Notes under the pieces: model-generated
The model's database searches: none
The model's input: the letters and a program-made list of their open reading frames with translations, nothing else
Told to the model about the DNA's origin: nothing
Origin: Ferrovibrio terrae
GTDB lineage: Bacteria; Pseudomonadota; Alphaproteobacteria; Ferrovibrionales; Ferrovibrionaceae
Assembly (NCBI RefSeq): GCF_007197755.1
Contig: NZ_CP041636.1
Location: 4,128,001-4,192,000 of the forward strand
Direction: 5' to 3'
Length of the DNA stretch: 64,000 nt
Shown here: one piece after another, positions 45,131 to 54,259 of the stretch
How the letters are laid out: each line of letters starts with the position of its first letter
Position numbering within the stretch: position 1 is the stretch's first letter
Program-made: the position numbers and the translations under genes

Positions 45131-46023
45131 TTCTGCCTCCCCGCCAGGCGCGGATCTATGGCATCGCGCAGGGCATCGCCAACCACATTCACCGTCAGCA
45201 CCAGAACGGCGAGCAATATCCCCGGAAATGCCGCCATCCAGGGCGCGCGCTGCAGATACTGGCGGCCCTCGGCCATCATGTTGCCCCAGCTGGCCACTTC
45301 GGGCGGCGTGCCGGCACCGAGGAAGGACAGCACGGCTTCGAGGATCATGGCCGAGGCAAAGACATAGGTGGCCTGTACCAGCACCGGCGCCATCGTGTTG
45401 GGCAATACATGCCGCTCCAGCAGACGCGGCAGTTTCGTGCCATTGGTGATGGCGGCATCGATATAGGGCTGCTCGCGGATGCTGAGCACGGCGCTCCGCA
45501 CCAGGCGCGCCATGCGCGGGATTTCCGGAATGCTGATGGCGATCACCACATTCTGCAGGCTGGAGCCGAACAGCGACATCAGCGCGATGGCCAGCAACAC
45601 GCCGGGAATTGCCATGATGCCGTCCATCACGCGCATCACGATGCTGTCCAGCTTGCGCAGGAAACCCGAGATCAGCCCGATGGTGACGCCGGCGAAAGTC
45701 ACCACCGTTGCCACCAGGATACCGACCGCGAGCGAGACCCGCGTACCGTTCAGGCTGCGCGACAGGATCGAGCGGCCGAGGTGATCGGTGCCGAACCAGA
45801 ATTCCTCGCCCGGTGGACGCAGGCGGTAGATCGGGTTGATCGCCTTGGGATTCGGCAACAGATACGGCGCCAGCAGGGCAACCGAGATGGCGACCAGCAC
45901 CACAACCAGCCCGAACAGGATGGTCGGGTGGCGTCGCAGGAAGCCGGCGAAGGCTGCGCCACGCCGAAGCGCAAGCGCTAGCCAGCCGGGAGACAACTCA
46001 ACAGTCTGATCCGACAGGGCCAT
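45127..46023 (-). CDS. ABC transporter permease, DppC/OppC type
   Basis: 298 residues from the ATG at 46023, 4 nt after the first permease's stop; the frame is open to 46092 but that part overlaps the neighbour and lacks conservation. Span 1 (about 37-57, ILFGLVVVLVAISVALLAPYLL) is followed by FWFGTDHLGRSILSRSLNGT, four more spans, and the coupling loop REQPYIDAAITNGTKLPRLL. The end VNVVGDALRDAIDPRL is standard for the family. Confidence 0.94.
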
Positions 46024-46027
46024 GGTG

Positions 46028-47020
46028 CTACAGCCGGATGCGCGGGTCGAACAGCATGTAGCTGAGATCGACCAGAAGGTTAACGACAACATAGACCGCT
46101 GCGAACAGCAGGATCAGTCCCTGCACCACCGGATAGTCGCGCCGCATGATGGCATCGGCGGTCAGGCGTCCGAGGCCCGGGATGTTGAACACCGTTTCGG
46201 TCACCACCACGCCACCGAGCAGGGCGGCAATGCCGACACCGACGACGGTGACGATGGGGACTGCGGCATTTTTCAGCGCATGGCCAACCAGCACCGGCTG
46301 CGGCGCCAGCCCCTTGGCATGGGCGGTACGGACATAATCCTCGGCCAGCACTTCCAGCATGCTGGCGCGGGTGACGCGGGCGAGCAGCGCGGCATAAAGC
46401 AGCGCCAGGGTGATCGCCGGCAGGGTCAGGCTGCGCAGGCTGTCGAACAGGCCCTGCGCCAGCGGCACGTATCCTTGCGTCGGGAACCACTCCAGCCCGA
46501 GTGCGAAGACATAGACCAGCAGGAAGCCGATGACGAAGACTGGCGTGGAGAAGCCCAGCACGGCAAAGCCCATGACCGCCCGGTCGATCCAGCTGCCGGC
46601 GCGATAGGCCGCCAGCACGCCAAGCGGCAGGGCAAAGGCGATGGAGAGCACGACGGTATAAAGGGTCAGCACCAAGGTCGGCTCGATGCGCTGGGCGATC
46701 AGGCTGGTGACCGGCAGTCGCGAGAAAATCGAGGTGCCGAGGTCGCCCTGGGCGAGGCGGCCGAACCAGGAGAAGAGCTGCTCCAGCATCGGCCGGTTGA
46801 GGCCAAGCTGCTGCCGGATCGCCTCCACCTGCTGGGTGGTCGCATAATCACCGGCGATCACCACGGCGGGGTCGCCGGGCGTCAGCTGAAGCAGGAAGAA
46901 GACGAAAACCGCGACCAGCCCAAGCACCGGGATGGTGGCCAGAATCCGCCGCGCGACATACCCGACCAAAAAATTGCCCTCTGCGTCCCGGAGGTGCCGC
47001 CCCTCGGCCAGCCACTCCAT
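46028..47020 (-). CDS. ABC transporter permease, DppB/OppB type
   Basis: 330 residues if translation begins at the ATG at 47020, where the GGGAG upstream is too close. A TTG at 46969 has AGAGGG at better spacing and would begin directly with VGYVARRILATIPVLGLVAV, the family's usual N terminus, so the shorter 313-residue form may be the real one. The rest is a normal OppB-type permease: LQLTPGDPAVV, LNRPMLEQLFSWFGRLAQGD, coupling loop EDYVRTAHAKGLAPQPV, and the end LSYMLFDPRIRL. First gene of the fucose operon; an AAACGTTT palindrome lies 12 nt upstream of 47020. Confidence 0.92.
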   Translation of the reverse strand: MEWLAEGRHLRDAEGNFLVGYVARRILATIPVLGLVAVFVFFLLQLTPGDPAVVIAGDYATTQQVEAIRQQLGLNRPMLEQLFSWFGRLAQGDLGTSIFSRLPVTSLIAQRIEPTLVLTLYTVVLSIAFALPLGVLAAYRAGSWIDRAVMGFAVLGFSTPVFVIGFLLVYVFALGLEWFPTQGYVPLAQGLFDSLRSLTLPAITLALLYAALLARVTRASMLEVLAEDYVRTAHAKGLAPQPVLVGHALKNAAVPIVTVVGVGIAALLGGVVVTETVFNIPGLGRLTADAIMRRDYPVVQGLILLFAAVYVVVNLLVDLSYMLFDPRIRL

Positions 47021-47031
47021 TCTCCCATGTA

Positions 47032-47039
47032 AAACGTTT
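47032..47039. promoter_or_regulatory. LacI-type operator candidate before the fucose operon
   Basis: AAACGTTT is a perfect dyad with a central CG, within TGTAAAACGTTTCAAA, whose outer halves match at 6 of 8 positions. It lies just upstream of the permease start, where bound repressor would block the operon. The same core occurs before the regulator gene (47196-47203). Confidence 0.55.
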
Positions 47040-47195
47040 CAAAGATCAATGCCAGAAGAATGCCTGGCTCGCAAGATATCAAAAAGCATCAAATTACATT
47101 CCATGTCCCGCACCTGCGAAGGGTTTACGCGCTTGCAGCAATGCAGCTGTCCTTGATTGGAACGGCGCTCTCTGGCATATCTGGATGAGATTTTT

Positions 47196-47203
47196 AAACG
47201 TTT
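47196..47203. promoter_or_regulatory. LacI-type operator candidate before the regulator gene
   Basis: A second AAACGTTT dyad, in TTTTTAAACGTTTTAAG, is 14 nt upstream of the regulator ATG at 47218. Matching cores on both sides of the divergent region suggest one protein controls both directions, the usual arrangement for LacI-family repressors. Confidence 0.55.
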
Positions 47204-47217
47204 TAAGTACAGGACAG

Positions 47218-48261
47218 ATGGTCACTATCCGCGATGTCGCCCAACTTGCCGGGGTATCCGTTGCCACGGTGTCGAATACCGTCAACGACCCAAATCGGGT
47301 GAGCGATGCGCTACGCGAACGCGTGCTCAAGGCTATTGAAACGCTGAACTACGCCCCCCGGGCCGCCGCCCGCAGCCTGCGTAAACAGTCAAGCGGACTG
47401 CTCGGGCTGATCGTCGCCGATATCACCAATCCCTTCTTCACAGAACTGGTACAGGCCGTGGAAGCCATCGCCAGCCAGCACGGTTATTCGGTGCTGCTGT
47501 GCAACAGCGACGAAGACGCTGTCCGCGAGGAAAAACATCTGCAGGTGCTGCGGTCGCAGTGGGTCGACGGCATCATCCTCGCTACCACCGGCGAGGCCTC
47601 GCTCAGCCGCACCAGCCTGCTGTCGCAAAGCCGCGTCCCCGTGGTGCTGGTCGACCGCGCCTTCGATGGTCTCGGCCTGGACGCCGTGGTGCTGAACAAC
47701 CGTCTTGCCGCCCATCAGGCCACGCAGCATCTCATCCATCGCGGTCATACCCGCATAGGCCTTCTGTCCGGCCCGACCAGCGTCACCACCGGCGCGGACC
47801 GTCTGGCCGGCTATCGCGAAGCGCTGCTGGCCAGCCAGCTGCATTTCGAACCGGGCCTCGTGCGTGAAGCCGGCTTCCGCGAGCAGCAGGCGTATGACGC
47901 GACCGTCGAGTTGATGCGTCTGCCGCAGCCGCCGACCGCGGTCTTTGCCGCCAACAACCTGATGGCCATCGGCATGATGCGGGCCCTCAGCGACCTCGGC
48001 CTGCGTTGTCCCGACGATGTCTCGGTGATCAGCATCGACGACTTTGCCTGGGCCAACGTGTTTCGCCCCAGACTGACCACCATCGCCCAGCCGGTGCGCG
48101 AGATGGGTGAAATGGCAGTAAAACTGCTGACGGACCGGATCGGTGGCAAGCGGACCGGCACCGGCAAGACTCATTTCCTGGAATCGCGGCTGGTGGTGCG
48201 CGAATCCTGCGCCGCACCCATGGATGCTCCACTGCCCATCCCCGCCACTTCCTCGCCGTAA
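47218..48261 (+). CDS. LacI family transcriptional regulator
   Basis: 347 residues from the ATG at 47218, with AGGA close upstream. An ATG at 47185 in the same frame is rejected because it would put the operator palindrome inside the gene. The HTH reads TIRDVAQLAGVSVATVSNTV followed by the hinge helix ARSLRKQSSGLLGL. The periplasmic-binding-like sensor domain follows (LIVADITNPFFTELVQAVEA, VPVVLVDRAFDGLGL, IGLLSGPTSVTTGADRLAGY, AVFAANNLMAIGMMRALSDL). It probably represses the divergent transport/fucose operon until a sugar is bound. Ligand inferred from neighbours only. The amidase gene follows by 4 nt. Confidence 0.93.
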   Translation: MVTIRDVAQLAGVSVATVSNTVNDPNRVSDALRERVLKAIETLNYAPRAAARSLRKQSSGLLGLIVADITNPFFTELVQAVEAIASQHGYSVLLCNSDEDAVREEKHLQVLRSQWVDGIILATTGEASLSRTSLLSQSRVPVVLVDRAFDGLGLDAVVLNNRLAAHQATQHLIHRGHTRIGLLSGPTSVTTGADRLAGYREALLASQLHFEPGLVREAGFREQQAYDATVELMRLPQPPTAVFAANNLMAIGMMRALSDLGLRCPDDVSVISIDDFAWANVFRPRLTTIAQPVREMGEMAVKLLTDRIGGKRTGTGKTHFLESRLVVRESCAAPMDAPLPIPATSSP

Positions 48262-48265
48262 CAGC

Positions 48266-49669
48266 ATGACTGATCTGATCAGACAGTCTGCCCGGCAGGT
48301 GCATGACCTGCTGACCCGCCGCGAGATCACGCCGGCCGATCTGGTCGAGGTTGCGATTTCGCGTATCACCGAGGTCGATGGCGCCGTGAATGCCGTGCCG
48401 ATCCGCTGCTTCGACCGCGCCCGCCAACAGGCGAAGAATCCTCAGCTGCCGGCGTCGAAGCTCGGCGGTATCCCGTTCGTCATCAAGGACAACGCCGCAG
48501 TGGGCGATGTGCGCTGGACTGGCGGCACGCCGATCTTTGCCGACCGCATGGCGACCGAGTCTGATCGCACCATCGCGCTGATCGAGCGCAACGGCGGGAT
48601 TCCACTTGGCAAAGCGAACCTGTCCGAACTTGGTGGCGCCAATACCACCAATGCCGTGCTGGGTACCACGTGCAATCCCTGGAATACCGCGCTGACCTGC
48701 GGCGGCTCCTCGGGCGGTTCGGCCGTGGCGCTCGCCACCGGGCAAGTCTGGCTCGCGCATGGCAACGATGTCGCCGGCAGTCTGCGCATTCCGGCCAGCT
48801 TCTGTGGCGTGGCTGGCTTGCGCCCCACGCCCGGTCGTGTGCCCCGCCGCAGCATCCTCAATCCTTTCGACACGATCTTTGTCGACGGGCCGATGGCACG
48901 CGATATCGGTGATCTCGCCTTCTTCTTCGATGCCATGACCGGCTTCGATTCCGCCGATCCACTCTCCGCACCCTCCCCTGATGCGCCTTTCCTGCCGATG
49001 GCGCTGACGCCGGACCGGCCGCTGCGCGCGGCCTGGTCAGCCGATCTCGGCTGCCTGCCGGTCGATGACGAGGTACGTGCTCTGGGCGAGGCTTTTGTCA
49101 CGGCACTGCAGAAAGACGGCACGCGGATCGAAGCGGCCTGCCCGGATTTCGCCGGCGCGCTGCCGGCATTGCTGACTCTCCGTGGCGTCAACTACGTGAC
49201 AAACTGGGAGCCCGTCCTGGAACAGCATCGTCACCGGTTCACGCCCGAAGTCATGGGCGATATCGAGCATGGCTTACGCCAGACACCGTCCAGCATCGGG
49301 GCAGCTGAACGCTATCGCGCCGAGATGTATCGTCGCGTGATCGGCTTCCTGAACGAATATGAGGTGCTGATCACACCGTCGACGCCGATCCTGCCCTTCC
49401 CGGTCGAAACCATGTGGCCGCAAGAGATCGCCGGCGTGCGGCAGGAGACCTACATCGACTGGATCGCCATCACAGCGATCACCTCGCTCCTGGCCTGTCC
49501 GGTCATGGCCATGCCGGTCGGTTTTTCGCGCGGCGGCCTGCCCTTTGGCGTGCAGATCATCGGACGACCGCGTTCGGAGGCCAGGCTGTTTCAGATTGGC
49601 GCTGCCATTGAACGCCTGTTTGGCTTGAAGCCGACGATAATTTCGCCAAAACAGGCGGAGATCGGCTGA
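48266..49669 (+). CDS. Amidase (amidase signature family)
   Basis: 467 residues from the ATG at 48266, 4 nt after the regulator stop; the frame runs back to 48143 over the regulator's end. The Ser-cisSer-Lys triad can be read: Lys in GGIPFVIKDNAAVGD, the first Ser in TCGGSSGGSAVALATG and the nucleophile in NDVAGSLRIPASFCGVAG. The end FGVQIIGRPRSEARLFQIGA is also typical. It hydrolyses a C-N amide bond in an unknown substrate. As it is cotranscribed with the LacI regulator, its substrate may derive from the imported compound, for example an N-acetylated or amide-linked saccharide (inference). Confidence 0.92.
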   Translation: MTDLIRQSARQVHDLLTRREITPADLVEVAISRITEVDGAVNAVPIRCFDRARQQAKNPQLPASKLGGIPFVIKDNAAVGDVRWTGGTPIFADRMATESDRTIALIERNGGIPLGKANLSELGGANTTNAVLGTTCNPWNTALTCGGSSGGSAVALATGQVWLAHGNDVAGSLRIPASFCGVAGLRPTPGRVPRRSILNPFDTIFVDGPMARDIGDLAFFFDAMTGFDSADPLSAPSPDAPFLPMALTPDRPLRAAWSADLGCLPVDDEVRALGEAFVTALQKDGTRIEAACPDFAGALPALLTLRGVNYVTNWEPVLEQHRHRFTPEVMGDIEHGLRQTPSSIGAAERYRAEMYRRVIGFLNEYEVLITPSTPILPFPVETMWPQEIAGVRQETYIDWIAITAITSLLACPVMAMPVGFSRGGLPFGVQIIGRPRSEARLFQIGAAIERLFGLKPTIISPKQAEIG

Positions 49670-49704
49670 ACTGGGCCGTCTGCTGCCGTTCCTGATCGCG
49701 ACGA

Positions 49705-50985
49705 TCAGAGACCGAGCGAGTCGTAAGGATAGAAGCGCGCCGTCTCGCCCGGTTCCAGCCGCAGCAGGTCTTCCGGCAGTTCGATCAGTCCGTCGGTGCG
49801 CGTCAGCGACGTGAGCACGCCGGCGCCATCAACAGCGTATTTCTCTGCGCGCCAGCCGCCCTTCCCATCCTCCTGCAGCGAAACCCGCACCCATTCGCGA
49901 CGGTCGGCTTTCTTTTTGTAGGAAAAACCCGCCGTCACCGGGAAGCTGCGCGGCTGTCTGGGCGATGCCCCATTCAGAAGCTGAAGCAGCGGACGGGCGA
50001 AGAAGCAGAAGGTGAGCATCGCCGCCACCGGATTGCCCGGCAGGCCGAAGAAGGGCACGCCACCGATCAGGCCCAGCGCGACCGGTCGTCCCGGCTTGAT
50101 CGCCAGACGCCAGAAATCCAGCCGGCCCTGCATCTCGATGGCAGCTTTTACATGGTCCTCGTCGCCGGTGGAGACACCGCCCGAGGTGATCACCGCATCA
50201 TGGTCGCGCGCCGCATCGGCAAAGACTTTGGCAAGATGATCGCGGCGATCCGGCTGGATACCAAGATCGCTGACCCTGCAGCCCGCAGAGGCAAGCAAGG
50301 CAGCGAGCAGCGGCCGGTTGGCATCGTAAATGCCGCCATCGGGCAGTGTGCTGCCCGGCTCGTGGACTTCGTCGCCGGTGGAGATCAGCGCCACGCGCAG
50401 CGGCCGGCGAATGCTGAGCATGGCATGGCCGCCGGCAGCCGCCAGTGCGAGATCCGGTGCCGCCAGGATACACCCAGCCGATAGCACGGTCTCGCCGGCC
50501 TGAAGGTCTTCCCCGGCCAGCCTGCGATTGGCGCCGCGCTTGATGCCCGGTTTGACGATCACGGCATCGCCGTCGCGCGTGCAGTCTTCCTGCATCATCA
50601 CGGTGTCGGGATCGCCGTTTTCACCACGCGGCATAACGGCACCGGTGAGTACGCGCACGGCGGTGCCACGTGGCTGCAATGATGGATAAGGATGCCCGGC
50701 GGCAGCGCGGCCGATCACCGGCAGCCGCGTGTCGCCATCCTTAGACAGCTCATCATGATAGACGGCGTAGCCATCGACAGCGGAATTGTCGCTCGGTGGC
50801 ACGGCCACCTTCGCCACCAGCGGCTCGGCCAGGATGCGGCCATGACACAGCGCCAGCGGCAGGGTTTCAACAGGTGCAATCGGGATCAGGCGTTTCGAAA
50901 GCTCTGCCAGCGCGGCATCCAGCCGCAGCAACGCGCCGCCATGCGCGAAACAGTCGTCACTCAGCTGCGCCACGGCGCGCCTCAT
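49705..50985 (-). CDS. moeA: Molybdopterin molybdenumtransferase MoeA
   Basis: 426 residues from the ATG at 50985; the frame is open to 51045 inside mobB. The four-domain plan is visible: SKRLIPIAPVETLPLALCHG and DNSAVDGYAVYHDE in domain I, a domain II segment with GTAVRVLTGAVMPRGENGD, the MPT-binding domain III with ALISTGDEVHEPG and AVITSGGVSTGDEDHVKAAI, and the C-terminal beta domain. It inserts molybdate into molybdopterin. It overlaps mobB by 29 nt and supports the formate dehydrogenase encoded nearby. Confidence 0.96.
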   Translation of the reverse strand: MRRAVAQLSDDCFAHGGALLRLDAALAELSKRLIPIAPVETLPLALCHGRILAEPLVAKVAVPPSDNSAVDGYAVYHDELSKDGDTRLPVIGRAAAGHPYPSLQPRGTAVRVLTGAVMPRGENGDPDTVMMQEDCTRDGDAVIVKPGIKRGANRRLAGEDLQAGETVLSAGCILAAPDLALAAAGGHAMLSIRRPLRVALISTGDEVHEPGSTLPDGGIYDANRPLLAALLASAGCRVSDLGIQPDRRDHLAKVFADAARDHDAVITSGGVSTGDEDHVKAAIEMQGRLDFWRLAIKPGRPVALGLIGGVPFFGLPGNPVAAMLTFCFFARPLLQLLNGASPRQPRSFPVTAGFSYKKKADRREWVRVSLQEDGKGGWRAEKYAVDGAGVLTSLTRTDGLIELPEDLLRLEPGETARFYPYDSLGL

Positions 50986-51484
50986 CCTTGTCGTCTGCCA
51001 GCCAGGCCATGATGAAATCAGCCACCTGCTGTGGCCGGTTGGCATCCAGCATCGGAACCTTCAGTCCGGGCACAGAAGTATCGCTGGCCACGGCAATCAC
51101 GCTCGGATCGTCCGGCTGCAGCATCGGCTTGCCGACCGACGCGCGCCAGACCTCGATCTTGGCATGAGCGGATTTTTTGAATCCTTCCACCAGCACCAGA
51201 TCGACCGGGCTGAGACGGGTCAGCAGTTCTTCCAGCGTCGGCTCGGCGGCGCCGCGATGCTCGTGCATGATCGCATAACGTTTCACCGAGCTGATCAGCA
51301 CTTCCGCCGCACCGGCCTCGCGATGGCGATAAGAATCCTTGCCGGGCTTGTCGACATCGAACTCGTGATGCGCGTGTTTTATGGTCGAGACCTTCACCCC
51401 GCGCGCCACCAGCAGCGGGATCAGCTCAGCCAGCAGGGTGGTCTTGCCTGCCCCGCTCCAGCCGGAAATGCCCAGGACTTTCAT
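50957..51484 (-). CDS. mobB: Molybdopterin-guanine dinucleotide biosynthesis protein B
   Basis: 175 residues. The P-loop is LGISGWSGAGKTTLLAELI, followed by VKVSTIKHAHHEFDVDKPGK, the family mark, SYRHREAGAAEVLISSVKR and VDLVLVEGFKKSAHAKIEVW. It binds GTP and assists MobA in making the guanine dinucleotide form of the cofactor that DMSO-reductase-type enzymes such as formate dehydrogenase require. No mobA is in the window. It overlaps the polyferredoxin gene by ATGA, so it is in one operon with it and moeA. Confidence 0.95.
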   Translation of the reverse strand: MKVLGISGWSGAGKTTLLAELIPLLVARGVKVSTIKHAHHEFDVDKPGKDSYRHREAGAAEVLISSVKRYAIMHEHRGAAEPTLEELLTRLSPVDLVLVEGFKKSAHAKIEVWRASVGKPMLQPDDPSVIAVASDTSVPGLKVPMLDANRPQQVADFIMAWLADDKDEARRGAAE

Positions 51485-53529
51485 GACGGCTTTTTACCAG
51501 CGGCCTTCAGTTCCGCCATTGCCCGCTCCGCTAGATAATCGTCGGTGGTACGCACCTCGGGGCGCGGCGCACCGGCATAGGGGTCGATCTTGTTTTCGCT
51601 CTGCGCAATCACGCGGCAATCGGCGCACATGCGCATACGGTCGGCAATGCCGCCGCTCTCGCCATACATCCAATGCTTGCCTTCGAGTTTGGCGATCACC
51701 TTTTCGATGGAAGACTTGGTGCCGAACGGCTTGGCGCAGCGAATGCAGTGGAAGGGTTCTTCCTCTTTCACCACACGCTGCTGCGCCGATGCGGCGGTGA
51801 AATTCACCCGCGGCTCCAGCGCGATCACCTTCTCCGGACAGGTATTTTTGCACAACCCGCACTGCACGCAGGCGTCCTCGGTGAACATGAGACGCGGCCG
51901 CTCAGGATCATCACTCAACGCGCCGGTCGGGCAGGACGAAACGCAGGCCAGGCAGAGGGTGCAGTTCTCAGCATCCACCAGCAGATTTCCGAATGGCGCA
52001 CCCGGCGCCAGCGCCACGGTATCGACCGGCTGTGGCGCCATGGCATGCAGATGACGGAACGCCAGCCGCGACAAGTCGCGGTTGCGCCCCATCGGCAGAT
52101 GGCTTGACCCGCTCGGCCCCTCGCGTCGCGGCAGATTGCTGAGCGCTGCGCCAAGCTGATCCGGGTCATCAGTCTCGATCAGCCCGACCCGGCCGCCTTC
52201 GTAGCCGAGGCCAACCAGCACGCTTTCGGCCAGCGCCATCTGCTGACCCACCCCCGCGATATCGTCACTGCGTTTGGCCGGCACCAGCATCCGCAGATCA
52301 GCGGCGCCGTAAGCGAAAGCCGAAGCGAAGAACGCCACGTTGCATTCGCCGAGCGCATTCACGGCAAAGGGCAGCACGCGGGCCGGCAGACCATCGCCAA
52401 AGCGCGCCAGCGCATCGATCAGCGGCGCGCCGTGTTTGGCATCATGCAGCAGAACCACGGCCTGGCGGCCACCGGCCTCGCGATAGGCCAGCAGCAGGGC
52501 GCGCAGCTGCTCGGTCAGGCTGGCCGGCGGCGGCAGGCGATATTCCGCCGCGCCAGTGGGGCAGACCGCACCGCAATTGCCGCAACCGCCGCAGATAAAG
52601 GGATCGAAGGCAACCTTGTCGCCCGCTGGCGTGATCGCACCGGTGGGGCAGACATCCAGGCAGCGCGTGCAGCCGGTCTTTTTCGACCGCGAATGCGCGC
52701 AGATCTCAGCATGATAGGCCACGTAGATCGGCTTCTCGAAACTGCCGGTCAGGTCGCTGGCCTCGAACAGGGCTCTCTGCACGGCGGCCGGATCTTTCGG
52801 ATCGGGCCGGAAATAGCCATCGCGCTTTTCATGCGCCGGGAACAGCGGGGTGCCGCCGGTCAGGTCGATGATGATGTCGCAGGTGGAACTTGCGCCGTTG
52901 CGCGGTGCGCCGAACGCCAGATGCCGGCGCGAGGACGGCAGCGGCAGCGCGTAATTGTCGACCACCAGCTCAAAGGCACCGAGATGCCCGCGTGCCCCAG
53001 CAATGTGCCCCTGCACGATCGGCAGATCCATGATCGCCGGCGCAGCCACATCCTTTGGCCGGTCGAGCATAATGGTGACATCAAGCCGGTCACTGAGCTG
53101 GCGCGCGGCGGCGATCGCCACCTCGTCGCGGCCGTAGATCAACGCGACGCCTTCGGATTTCATCGTCACGGTCGGCAGCGCCGGCACCGGCACGGCCGCG
53201 GCAGCAATCAGCGCGGCGATTTTCGGTGTGGCGCTTGCTGCCTCCGACGACCAACCGGCGGTTTCCCGGATGTTGACATAGGTCACCGGCGTGGCGCTCT
53301 GCAGGGCTTCGCGCTGTTCATCGAAGAGCGGGCTCTCTTGCGTACAAGCGACGGTCAGCGGCTCGCCAGCCTTCAGCGCCGTGTGGAATCGCCCGATCTC
53401 GGCGCGGCAGAGCTGATTGGAAATCTCAGCGGCGTCGCCCGTGCCACAGACCTTGGCCAGCGCCTTGCCATCCAGCGGCATGGTGCCTTCGCAGTTGCAC
53501 ACCAGCAGGCGTTTTCCGTCGAACCGCAT
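51481..53529 (-). CDS. Large 4Fe-4S polyferredoxin associated with formate dehydrogenase
   Basis: 682 residues from the ATG at 53529 (a TTG at 53550 also opens the frame). Four ferredoxin-type clusters can be read: CTRCLDVCPTGAI (about 290), CGGCGNCGAVCPTGA (about 320), CTLCLACVSSCPTGAL (about 525) and CVQCGLCKNTCPEKVI (about 555). Further Cys sets are CIRC and CADC near the end, and CNC at the start (LLVCNCEGTMPL). A Rossmann-like stretch follows the N terminus (VALIYGRDEVAIAAARQLSD). It is soluble, with no signal peptide. It should shuttle electrons in the cytoplasm, perhaps for cofactor insertion or as an alternative electron partner. Heads the operon with mobB and moeA. Similar genes often accompany formate dehydrogenases; the function is not established. 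Confidence 0.8.
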   Translation of the reverse strand: MRFDGKRLLVCNCEGTMPLDGKALAKVCGTGDAAEISNQLCRAEIGRFHTALKAGEPLTVACTQESPLFDEQREALQSATPVTYVNIRETAGWSSEAASATPKIAALIAAAAVPVPALPTVTMKSEGVALIYGRDEVAIAAARQLSDRLDVTIMLDRPKDVAAPAIMDLPIVQGHIAGARGHLGAFELVVDNYALPLPSSRRHLAFGAPRNGASSTCDIIIDLTGGTPLFPAHEKRDGYFRPDPKDPAAVQRALFEASDLTGSFEKPIYVAYHAEICAHSRSKKTGCTRCLDVCPTGAITPAGDKVAFDPFICGGCGNCGAVCPTGAAEYRLPPPASLTEQLRALLLAYREAGGRQAVVLLHDAKHGAPLIDALARFGDGLPARVLPFAVNALGECNVAFFASAFAYGAADLRMLVPAKRSDDIAGVGQQMALAESVLVGLGYEGGRVGLIETDDPDQLGAALSNLPRREGPSGSSHLPMGRNRDLSRLAFRHLHAMAPQPVDTVALAPGAPFGNLLVDAENCTLCLACVSSCPTGALSDDPERPRLMFTEDACVQCGLCKNTCPEKVIALEPRVNFTAASAQQRVVKEEEPFHCIRCAKPFGTKSSIEKVIAKLEGKHWMYGESGGIADRMRMCADCRVIAQSENKIDPYAGAPRPEVRTTDDYLAERAMAELKAAGKKPS

Positions 53530-53614
53530 AACCCGTTTTCCACCCGACAATCTGGTATTCTACGCTTCTCAACTATAGTGTTGAGGAGACAGGAAAACCA
53601 GCCGGAGGTCCGGG

Positions 53615-54028
53615 TTGCGCATCGTGATTTGGCTGCTGATTCCGGCCGTTTTCGCACTCTTCATGTTCATGACCGATACGGCGCTGGCGCAAGCTGCGAA
53701 TGCCGGGCAACTGGAACCACCGAGCCTGGAGCGCGGCAAGGAGCTCTGGGGCAAATGCCGCGCCTGCCACACGCTGGAAGCCCAGGGCCGCAATCTCGTC
53801 GGCCCGCGTCTGCATGGCGTGTTCGGCAAGAAGGCCGGCAGCGTACCCGACTATCGCTATTCCGAGGTGATGAAAAACTCGAAGGTGGTCTGGACCGATC
53901 AGACCATGGACGCCTATCTGGCCGCCACGCAGGACTTCATGCCGGGCAACAAGATGTATGGCGGACTGGCCATCGCGCAGGACCGGGTCGACCTGATCGC
54001 CTGGCTGAAGCAGGCCGCCGCCAAATAG
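53615..54028 (+). CDS. c-type cytochrome, class I
   Basis: 137 residues. The start is TTG at 53615, supported by GGAGG (53604-53608) at 6 nt. An N-terminal signal (IVIWLLIPAVFALFMFMTDTALAQA) is followed by one haem site, Cys48-Arg-Ala-Cys51-His52 in LWGKCRACHTLEAQGRNLVG, and the axial Met region FMPGNKM (about 108-114). VGPRLHGVFGKKAGS is typical of mitochondrial-type cytochrome c. It is periplasmic and may carry electrons for the nearby formate dehydrogenase or for respiration. Divergent from the polyferredoxin gene. Confidence 0.93.
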   Translation: MRIVIWLLIPAVFALFMFMTDTALAQAANAGQLEPPSLERGKELWGKCRACHTLEAQGRNLVGPRLHGVFGKKAGSVPDYRYSEVMKNSKVVWTDQTMDAYLAATQDFMPGNKMYGGLAIAQDRVDLIAWLKQAAAK

Positions 54029-54098
54029 CCACGCCGCTTCCATTTTGCTTGGAAAATCCTGTATAATTCAGGTCTATCAAGACCTTGGAGATGCCCCC

Positions 54099-54239
54099 AT
54101 GAAAGCCTTCGTCGCCGGCCTGGTTGCCGCTCTCATCATTGCCATCGGTGCGGCCTTTATCCTGCAGACCGTCAACAAGCCGGCTGACGTCGCCTTCAGC
54201 ACGGGCGGCGCGCGCGTTACGCACGAGCATCAAAACTAA
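54099..54239 (+). CDS. 46-residue single-span membrane protein
   Basis: The start at 54099 has GGAG upstream. One hydrophobic helix (AFVAGLVAALIIAIGAAFIL, residues 3-22) is followed by a short polar tail QTVNKPADVAFSTGGARVTH and a His/Asn end. This is either a tiny membrane subunit or an uncleaved signal-anchor. It follows the cytochrome gene by 70 nt and is ended by a hairpin terminator, so the two may be cotranscribed. It resembles the small membrane peptides of respiratory complexes only in general form. Function unknown. Confidence 0.6.
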   Translation: MKAFVAGLVAALIIAIGAAFILQTVNKPADVAFSTGGARVTHEHQN

Positions 54240-54259
54240 GTTTCGGAGTCTGTCAGAAC

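Noticed and set aside
47185-47217. Earlier ATG as start of the LacI-family gene
   Set aside because: The 11 extra codons would contain the operator palindrome; the ATG at 47218 has an AGGA site and starts the HTH at the usual distance.
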